From Ruminococcus sp. UBA4275 (GTDB taxonomy: Bacteria > Bacillota > Clostridia > Oscillospirales > Ruminococcaceae), in assembly GCA_002395085.1 (NCBI GenBank), contig DGVV01000053.1:1-9733 (forward strand): a DNA stretch of 9,733 nt. Reading direction: 5' to 3'. Below are positions 4,427 through 9,733 of this stretch, piece by piece. The position numbers and the translations under genes are program-made. Under the pieces are notes generated by a model. It was not told where the DNA came from. It ran no database searches and saw only the letters and a list, made by a program, of their open reading frames with translations. The stretch's first letter is position 1. The number at the start of each line of letters is the position of its first letter.

Positions 4427-6163
4427 ATGAAAATCTCAGGTGCAAGAATCGTTGTCGAGACCCTGATTGAGCAGGGCTGCGACACCGTTTTCGGCTACCC
4501 CGGCGGACAGGTCATCAACCTGTTCGATGAGCTGTTCCAGTGCCGTGACCGCATCCGCCATGTGCTGACCGCGCATGAGCAGGGCGCTGCACACGCTGCG
4601 GACGGCTATGCCAGAGCGACCGGCAAGGTCGGTGTCGTCCTCGCGACATCCGGACCCGGCGCGACCAACCTCATTACCGGCATCGCGACTGCATATCTCG
4701 ATTCCGTTCCGCTTGTCGCCGTCACAGGCAATGTCCCGTGCAGCCTCATCGGGCGCGACAGCTTTCAGGAGGTCGATATTGTCGGTGTGAGTATGCCTGT
4801 GACCAAGCATAATTTCATCGTCAAAAACATCGCGGAACTGGCGGATACCCTCCGCGAAGCATTCCGCATTGCAAAATCCGGCCGCCCCGGCCCTGTTCTG
4901 GTCGATATTCCCAAGGATGTGCAGACAGGTCTCTGCGAATATGAGCCTGCCGGCGCACCGGTTTCCGCTGAACCGGTGCAGACTGCTTCCGAACAGCGTC
5001 TGAAGCGCGCCGCAGAGATGATTGCAAACGCTGAAAGACCTTACATCTACTTCGGCGGCGGCGTCATTTCCGGAGGTGCATCGAAAGAAGTCATCGCACT
5101 GGCAGAGAAAATCGGCGCACCGATGGGATGTTCCCTCATGGGACTCTCCGCTGTGCCGGCTGATCACCCGCTGTTTCTCGGAATGCAGGGTATGCACGGC
5201 CATTACGCCTCCTCGATTGCAGAAGATGAGGCTGACCTCGTGATTGCACTCGGCGCTCGTTTCTCTGACCGCGCAACCGGTCAGAAAGACCGCTTCTCCA
5301 AAAATTTCTCGATCATTCACATCGACATTGACGGGGCAGAACTGAATAAGAATATTCCCGCTGCCCTCACCGTGCGCGGTGACCTCCGCGATGCGGCAGC
5401 GCGCCTGACCGAAATGGTGCAGCCGATGCAGCATCCGGCATGGGCAGAGCGCATTGCGGCGCTGCGGGCTGAGGAACAGACCCGAACCGCTAAGGCACTC
5501 GAAAAAGCCTACGAAAAATCCTGCGGTTCATGTCCTGTGCCGTGCGATAAGACCGGCTTGCCTGCTGCCGACCGCCTGACACCCTATCAGATCATTGATG
5601 CCGTCAGCGAACACGCAGAACAGGATGCCATCATCGTCACGGACGTCGGACAGCATCAGATGTGGGCAGCACAGCGCTATCCGCTGAAAGCACCCCGCAC
5701 CTTCCTCACAAGCGGCGGCCTCGGCACAATGGGCTTCGGCATGGGTGCCGCAATCGGTGCAAATACCGCAACCGGCAAACGCACAATCCTCTTTACCGGC
5801 GACGGCAGCTTCGGCATGAACCTCACGGAACTCGCTACGGCTGTCACGGAAAACAGTGATCTCATCATCGTGATCCTCAATAACGGCGTGCTGGGTATGG
5901 TGCGTCAGTGGCAGACGCTGTTCTTCGACAGGCACTATTCCAATACGACCCTCTCCCGCAAGACAGATTTTGTCAAGGTCGCGGAGGCTTTCGGGGCGAA
6001 GGGAATGCGCGCATCCACTGCCGCAGAGCTTGCACAGGCACTCGATGCCGCCTTCGCGCAGCACGGCACGTTCCTCATCGACTGCGTGATCGACTGCGAT
6101 GAATTCGTGCTGCCGATGCTCCCGCCGGGCGGCTCGATTGACGACATCATCACCGAAATCTGA
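4427..6163 (+). CDS. ilvB: Acetolactate (acetohydroxyacid) synthase, large catalytic subunit
   Basis: IlvB condenses two pyruvates to 2-acetolactate, or pyruvate with 2-oxobutanoate to 2-aceto-2-hydroxybutanoate, the first common step to branched-chain amino acids. The 578-residue protein has the three thiamine-diphosphate enzyme domains. The N-terminal PYR domain has FGYPGG (22-27) and catalytic Glu51 in HEQGAAHAADGYAR. The middle FAD-type domain has GARFSDRATG. The C-terminal PP domain has the cofactor motif GDG (458-460) to NN (485-486). MVRQWQ and RHYSNT follow, then the usual LPMLPPGG end. A Cys-rich linker (SCGSCPVPC, 365-373) joins the last two domains and looks unusual. The start at 4427 has TGAGGG (4413-4418) 8 bases upstream. 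Earlier in-frame starts (4379, 4394, 4412) lack a site or lie in the terminator T-run. ilvN follows after 14 bases. Confidence 0.97.
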   Translation: MKISGARIVVETLIEQGCDTVFGYPGGQVINLFDELFQCRDRIRHVLTAHEQGAAHAADGYARATGKVGVVLATSGPGATNLITGIATAYLDSVPLVAVTGNVPCSLIGRDSFQEVDIVGVSMPVTKHNFIVKNIAELADTLREAFRIAKSGRPGPVLVDIPKDVQTGLCEYEPAGAPVSAEPVQTASEQRLKRAAEMIANAERPYIYFGGGVISGGASKEVIALAEKIGAPMGCSLMGLSAVPADHPLFLGMQGMHGHYASSIAEDEADLVIALGARFSDRATGQKDRFSKNFSIIHIDIDGAELNKNIPAALTVRGDLRDAAARLTEMVQPMQHPAWAERIAALRAEEQTRTAKALEKAYEKSCGSCPVPCDKTGLPAADRLTPYQIIDAVSEHAEQDAIIVTDVGQHQMWAAQRYPLKAPRTFLTSGGLGTMGFGMGAAIGANTATGKRTILFTGDGSFGMNLTELATAVTENSDLIIVILNNGVLGMVRQWQTLFFDRHYSNTTLSRKTDFVKVAEAFGAKGMRASTAAELAQALDAAFAQHGTFLIDCVIDCDEFVLPMLPPGGSIDDIITEI

Positions 6164-6177
6164 GCGAGGTGAATACT

Positions 6178-6687
6178 ATGGATAATCTGTATGTGATCGG
6201 TGTGCTGGTCTCGAATATCGCGGGTGTCCTCTCGCGTGTTTCGGGAATGTTCACACGGCGCGGATTCAATATCGACAGCCTGACCGTCGGTGAGACGGAG
6301 ACAGCGGGCATCTCCCGCATCACGGTTTCCTTCCACGGCGACGACGACATCAAAGACCGCATCGTGACACAGCTTCAGAAGCTCCACGACGTCAGAGAGG
6401 TTGAAGTGCTGGATAAACACGACACCGTCATCCGTGAGCTGCTGCTGCTGAAAGTTCACAATACCGCCGGCACGCGGCAGGACATCATGGCGGCGGTTGA
6501 AATCTTCCGCTCGAAAATCGTCGATTACACCGCGACGGCACTGGTCATTGAGCTGACGGGCGAATCTTCCAAGATCGACGCCTTCATCACCCTGATGAAG
6601 GACTACGGCATCATGGAGATGTGCCGCACGGGCATCGTGGCGCTGGAGCGCGGCGACAACTGCCTCAAGACCGGCCTCGAAGGCTGA
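6178..6687 (+). CDS. ilvN: Acetolactate synthase, small regulatory subunit
   Basis: This 169-residue partner of IlvB stimulates the catalytic subunit and normally carries the valine feedback site. An ACT domain fills residues about 4-78 (YVIGVLVSNIAGVLSRVSGMFTRRGFNIDSL). It includes N13 and G16 in the NxxG loop that lines the valine site in characterised enzymes, so feedback inhibition is likely (inference from family). The C-terminal half (HDTVIRELLLLKVHNT onward) is the usual second domain that contacts and activates the large subunit. The length is normal for the IlvN/IlvH family. GAGGTG (6166-6171), 6 bases before the ATG at 6178, sets the start. A GTG nine bases earlier would overlap that site. 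It is tightly linked to ilvB and should be co-translated with it to keep subunit ratios matched. Confidence 0.95.
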   Translation: MDNLYVIGVLVSNIAGVLSRVSGMFTRRGFNIDSLTVGETETAGISRITVSFHGDDDIKDRIVTQLQKLHDVREVEVLDKHDTVIRELLLLKVHNTAGTRQDIMAAVEIFRSKIVDYTATALVIELTGESSKIDAFITLMKDYGIMEMCRTGIVALERGDNCLKTGLEG

Positions 6688-6772
6688 CCGGCATCCCCCG
6701 CGAAAAAACGTTCATAGTTGCCTGAAAACGGCAATTACAATAAACCACCATTATTGAAGGAGTGTATTTGAA

Positions 6773-7807
6773 ATGGAACAGACTGCAAAAGTTTTCTATG
6801 AATCTGACTGCGACCTCTCTCTGCTGTACGGCAAGACAATCGCTGTCATCGGCTATGGCTCGCAGGGCCACGCACACGCCCTGAATGCCAAGGAGTCCCT
6901 CGGTGATAAGGGCAGAGTCATCATCGGTCTTTACGAAGGCTCCAGAAGCTGGGATAAGGCTGTCAAGCAGGGCTTTGAGGTGTTCACCGCTGCGGAGGCT
7001 GCAAAGCAGGCTGACATCATCATGATCCTCATCAACGATGAGAAGCAGGCTAAGCTCTACAAGGAAGACATCGAGCCGAACCTTGAGCCGGGCAATATGC
7101 TGATGTTCGCACACGGCTTCAACATTCACTTCGGCTGCATCGTGCCGCCGGCAGATGTCGATGTCACCATGATCGCACCGAAGGGTCCGGGTCACACCGT
7201 CCGTTCGGAGTATCAGGCAGGCAAGGGCGTTCCGTGCCTCGTCGCTGTCCAGCAGGATGCAACCGGCAAGGCAAAGGATCTCGCTCTGGCTTACGGCCTT
7301 GCAATCGGCGGTGCGCGCGCAGGCGTTCTGGAGACCACCTTCCGCACCGAGACTGAGACCGACCTCTTCGGTGAGCAGGCTGTCCTCTGCGGCGGTGTCT
7401 GCGCTCTGATGCAGGCTGGCTTCGAGACCCTCGTGGAGGCTGGCTACGATCCCAGAAATGCTTACTTCGAGTGCATCCACGAGATGAAGCTTATCGTTGA
7501 CCTCATCTACCAGAGCGGCTTCGCCGGCATGAGATACTCCATCTCCAATACCGCTGAGTACGGCGACTACACCACCGGTCCGAAGATCATCACCGAGGAT
7601 ACCAAGAAGGCAATGAAGCAGGTTCTGAAGAACATTCAGGACGGCTCTTTCGCAAAGGACTTCCTCCTCGATATGTCCGATGCAGGCGGTCAGGTTCACT
7701 TCAAGGCAATGCGCAAGCTCGCTGCGGAGCATCCGTCTGAGAAGGTCGGCGCTGAGATCCGCAAGCTCTACAGTTGGAGCGATGAGGACAAGCTCATCAA
7801 CAACTGA
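6773..7807 (+). CDS. ilvC: Ketol-acid reductoisomerase, class I
   Basis: IlvC isomerises and reduces 2-acetolactate or 2-aceto-2-hydroxybutanoate to the dihydroxy acids, using NADPH and Mg2+. The 344-residue length is that of the short class I enzymes. The Rossmann motif is GYGSQGHAHALN (27-38). The loop EGSRSW (55-60) with S57, R58 and S59 suits binding of the NADPH phosphate. The all-helical domain shows the metal ligands D197 and E201 (ETDLFGEQAVLCGG) and E233 and E237 (FECIHEMKL), and substrate-side S258 (RYSISNTAEYGD). AAGGAG (6757-6762) lies 10 bases before the ATG. The 85-base gap after ilvN holds a small hairpin (6716-6722/6730-6736) but no T-run, so transcription should continue. Codon use here is especially biased to C/G-ending codons, suggesting high expression. 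Confidence 0.97.
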   Translation: MEQTAKVFYESDCDLSLLYGKTIAVIGYGSQGHAHALNAKESLGDKGRVIIGLYEGSRSWDKAVKQGFEVFTAAEAAKQADIIMILINDEKQAKLYKEDIEPNLEPGNMLMFAHGFNIHFGCIVPPADVDVTMIAPKGPGHTVRSEYQAGKGVPCLVAVQQDATGKAKDLALAYGLAIGGARAGVLETTFRTETETDLFGEQAVLCGGVCALMQAGFETLVEAGYDPRNAYFECIHEMKLIVDLIYQSGFAGMRYSISNTAEYGDYTTGPKIITEDTKKAMKQVLKNIQDGSFAKDFLLDMSDAGGQVHFKAMRKLAAEHPSEKVGAEIRKLYSWSDEDKLINN

Positions 7808-7832
7808 TTTTCCCCCAACCATACGCAACGAA

Positions 7833-7864
7833 ACGCGCTGCTGTCTGAACGGGCAGCGGCGCGT
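7833..7864 (+). repeat. Strong ilvC-ilvD intercistronic hairpin
   Basis: ACGCGCTGCTGTC (7833-7845) pairs with GGCAGCGGCGCGT (7852-7864): 13 pairs including two G-T, around a 6-base loop TGAACG. No T-run follows, so it is not an ordinary intrinsic terminator. It sits 25 bases after the ilvC stop and 31 bases before the ilvD start. It could protect the ilvC end of the message or lower ilvD output; this is inference. Confidence 0.6.
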
Positions 7865-7895
7865 ATTGTCTGCATCCATTTCAGAGGTAACTGTC

Positions 7896-9557
7896 ATGAA
7901 CGGAAATTATTTCTGCGAGGGCGTTGACAAGGCGGCACAGCGCTCGCTGTTCAATGCGCTCGGTCATACGCAAGAGGAAATGCACCGTCCGCTGGTCGGC
8001 ATCGTCTCCTCGTACAACGAAATCGTCCCCGGCCACATGAACATCGACAAGATCGTGGAAGCGGTCAAGCTCGGCGTTGCAATGGCAGGCGGCACACCCG
8101 CCGTGTTCCCCGCAATCGCGGTCTGCGACGGCATTGCTATGGGACACAAGGGCATGAAGTATTCGCTGGTCACGCGAGACCTCATCGCGGATTCCACCGA
8201 ATGCATGGCGCTGGCACACCATTTCGATGCGCTTGTCATGATCCCGAACTGTGACAAGAATGTCCCCGGCCTGCTGATGGCAGCCGCACGCATCAATGTC
8301 CCGACCGTGTTCGTCAGCGGCGGCCCGATGCTCGCCGGCCATGTCAAGGGCAAGAAGACCTCGCTTTCGAGTATGTTTGAGGCAGTCGGCGCGTATACCG
8401 CCGGCAAAATGTCCGCGGAGGATGTCGAGGAATTTGAGTGCAATGCCTGCCCGACCTGCGGTTCCTGCTCCGGTATGTACACCGCAAATTCCATGAACTG
8501 CCTTACGGAAGTGCTGGGTATGGGTCTCAAGGGCAACGGCACGATTCCGGCGGTTTATTCGCAGCGGCTTCAGCTTGCTAAGCACGCCGGTATGCAGGTC
8601 ATGGAGCTGTGGCGCAGAAACATCCGCCCGCTGGACATCATGACCGAAAAGGCATTCCGCAATGCCCTCACCGCCGATATGGCACTGGGCTGCTCGACCA
8701 ATTCCATGCTGCATCTGCCCGCTATCGCGCATGAGTGCGGTGTGGAGATCAATCTCGATATTGCAAACGAAATCAGCGCACATACGCCGAATCTATGTCA
8801 CCTTGCGCCGGCAGGCCACACCTATATGGAGGATCTCAATGAGGCAGGCGGCGTCTATGCCGTGCTGAATGAGCTGGCAAAGCGCGATCTCATCAACCTC
8901 GACTGCATGACCGTCACCGGCAAGACCGTCGGAGAGAACATCGCAGGATGCGTCAACCGCGATCCGGAGACGATCCGCCCGATTGACAATCCCTACAGCG
9001 AAACCGGCGGCATTGCTGTGCTGCGCGGCAATCTCGCTCCGGATTCCTGCGTGGTCAAGCGCAGTGCAGTCGCGCCGGAAATGCTGGTTCACAAAGGCCC
9101 TGCCCGCGTCTTTGACAGCGAGGAGGAAGCAATCAAGGTGATCTATGCAGGCGGCATCAAGGCGGGCGATGTGGTTGTCATCCGCTATGAAGGCCCTGCG
9201 GGCGGTCCGGGTATGCGCGAAATGCTCTCCCCGACCTCTGCAATCGCCGGTGCAGGTCTCGATAAGGACGTCGCACTCATCACAGACGGCAGATTCTCCG
9301 GTGCAACCCGCGGTGCTGCAATCGGCCATATCTCGCCGGAAGCCGTCAACGGCGGCACGATCGCCTATGTCAGGGACGGCGACATCATCTCTATCGACAT
9401 CCCGAATTACACGATCACACTGGAGGTTTCCGAGGAGGAACTCGCGGAACGCCGCAAGACCATGCCGATCAAGCGCAAGGAGGGCATCACCGGCTACCTC
9501 AAGCGCTATGCCGCAATGGTTTCCAGTGCCAATACCGGCGCGATCATCAACCAATAA
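7896..9557 (+). CDS. ilvD: Dihydroxy-acid dehydratase (iron-sulfur enzyme)
   Basis: IlvD dehydrates the dihydroxy acids to 2-oxoisovalerate and 3-methyl-2-oxopentanoate, the precursors of valine and leucine, and of isoleucine. The 553-residue protein has the family signatures NCDKNVPG (118-125, with C119), ACPTCGSCSGMYTANSMNC (184-202, with C191 as the usual cluster ligand), GPAGGPGM and DGRFSGATRG near the C-terminus. At the position where [2Fe-2S] members have a third cysteine in the PCN motif, this protein has PGHMN (45-49). That matches the E. coli-like form and suggests an oxygen-labile [4Fe-4S] cluster (family knowledge, applied by inference), fitting an anaerobe. AGAGGT (7883-7888) lies 7 bases before the ATG at 7896. 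The open frame extends 72 codons further upstream into ilvC but those residues do not resemble IlvD. Confidence 0.97.
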   Translation: MNGNYFCEGVDKAAQRSLFNALGHTQEEMHRPLVGIVSSYNEIVPGHMNIDKIVEAVKLGVAMAGGTPAVFPAIAVCDGIAMGHKGMKYSLVTRDLIADSTECMALAHHFDALVMIPNCDKNVPGLLMAAARINVPTVFVSGGPMLAGHVKGKKTSLSSMFEAVGAYTAGKMSAEDVEEFECNACPTCGSCSGMYTANSMNCLTEVLGMGLKGNGTIPAVYSQRLQLAKHAGMQVMELWRRNIRPLDIMTEKAFRNALTADMALGCSTNSMLHLPAIAHECGVEINLDIANEISAHTPNLCHLAPAGHTYMEDLNEAGGVYAVLNELAKRDLINLDCMTVTGKTVGENIAGCVNRDPETIRPIDNPYSETGGIAVLRGNLAPDSCVVKRSAVAPEMLVHKGPARVFDSEEEAIKVIYAGGIKAGDVVVIRYEGPAGGPGMREMLSPTSAIAGAGLDKDVALITDGRFSGATRGAAIGHISPEAVNGGTIAYVRDGDIISIDIPNYTITLEVSEEELAERRKTMPIKRKEGITGYLKRYAAMVSSANTGAIINQ

Positions 9558-9579
9558 GGTGTCTCCGACGGATTATAAA

Positions 9580-9631
9580 TGGGGACGCTGCCCCCATACC
9601 CCTGCTGAAAGGATACTATCCCTTTGGCGGG
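9580..9631. repeat. Compound palindromic intergenic repeat after ilvD
   Basis: TGGGG (9580-9584) pairs with CCCCA (9592-9596). A second imperfect hairpin follows: AAAGGAT with ATCCCTTT around ACT, extended by GCT/GGC and CCC/GGG (about 9598-9631). The style (G-block/C-block hairpin then an AAAGG...CCTTT hairpin) recalls interspersed palindromic repeats seen between genes in clostridia; I state this from memory and cannot check it. No clean T-run follows, so a terminator role for ilvD is uncertain. Confidence 0.45.
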
Positions 9632-9686
9632 TTTGGGCGGAGTCCATTCCAAATCATCGCGAAGCGATACCTTTTTCAGCAAACAA

Positions 9687-9716
9687 AGCGGAGAACCGTG
9701 CAAACGGCTCTCCGCT
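9687..9716 (-). terminator. Terminator-like hairpin, probably for a minus-strand gene to the right
   Basis: Arms 9687-9699 and 9704-9716 form 13 positions around a 4-base loop. On the plus strand one position is an A-C mismatch (9695/9708). On the minus strand it becomes a G-U pair, and the stem is followed there by T-rich TTTGTTTG. This favours termination of a convergent minus-strand transcript, though the GCAA loop on the plus strand is also stable and it may work for the ilv operon too. No gene is seen in the remaining 17 bases. Confidence 0.55.
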
Positions 9717-9733
9717 CAGTCTGTAGATAAAGT

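Noticed and set aside
4436..5434. Minus-strand open frame of 332 codons opposite ilvB
   Set aside because: It is an antisense shadow of a clearly conserved acetolactate synthase and has no recognisable features.
7680..7895. 72-codon N-terminal extension of ilvD into the ilvC coding region
   Set aside because: The added residues do not resemble IlvD, and AGAGGT at 7883-7888 correctly places the start at 7896.
6665..7897. Minus-strand open frame of 410 codons opposite ilvC
   Set aside because: Long antisense frames arise from the strong codon bias of ilvC. The translation shows no domain, and its start lies over the ilvC-ilvD gap and the ilvD start.

Overview
The window joins the right-hand end of an integrated mobile element (about positions 1-3300) to a chromosomal branched-chain amino acid operon (about 3960-9560). 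The host looks like an anaerobic gut or rumen clostridium, most likely Ruminococcus or a close relative. This rests on strong AGGAGG-type ribosome binding sites, a T-box leader, consensus vegetative promoters and the style of the proteins. By eye the left third is AT-richer, and the ilv region is GC-rich with C/G-ending codons. The change falls close to a severed tRNA gene at 3299-3339.

Element part. A helix-turn-helix protein overlaps a sigma-70 region-4-like protein (positions 2-881). A 430-base non-coding stretch rich in hairpins follows, with an extended -10 promoter near 1106-1114. Then come a small excisionase-like winged-helix protein (1312-1533) and a complete tyrosine recombinase (1678-2979). 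The order regulator, sigma-like protein, Xis, Int resembles the recombination end of Tn916-type integrative conjugative elements. Right after int, on the minus strand, lies a complete tRNA-Leu(CAA) with encoded CCA and its own terminator. About 190 bases further on is the 5' half of a different tRNA-Leu(CAA), cut at the anticodon arm. It still has a near-perfect promoter (TTGACA, 17 bases, TATACT, minus strand). The simplest reading is that the element integrated into the host tRNA-Leu anticodon loop, severed it, and brought a substitute tRNA-Leu. Copies of TTTCTACCA, inverted or direct, and a repeated CAACTGAAAA flank int and look like recombinase arm sites.

Host part. A TspO/MBR-family membrane protein (minus strand, 3473-3958) is divergent from the ilv operon. 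A perfect-consensus promoter (4040-4068) starts a T-box riboswitch leader that ends in an intrinsic terminator just before ilvB. Then follow ilvB, ilvN, ilvC and ilvD: acetolactate synthase large and regulatory subunits, ketol-acid reductoisomerase and dihydroxy-acid dehydratase. These are the steps from pyruvate (or pyruvate plus 2-oxobutanoate) to the 2-oxo acids of valine, leucine and isoleucine. Uncharged tRNA sensed by the T-box should switch the operon on. IlvN should add valine feedback. Strong hairpins lie between ilvC and ilvD and after ilvD.

The most interesting points are the tRNA-Leu swap at the element boundary and the hairpin-dense leader ahead of xis-int. The ilv operon itself is ordinary.
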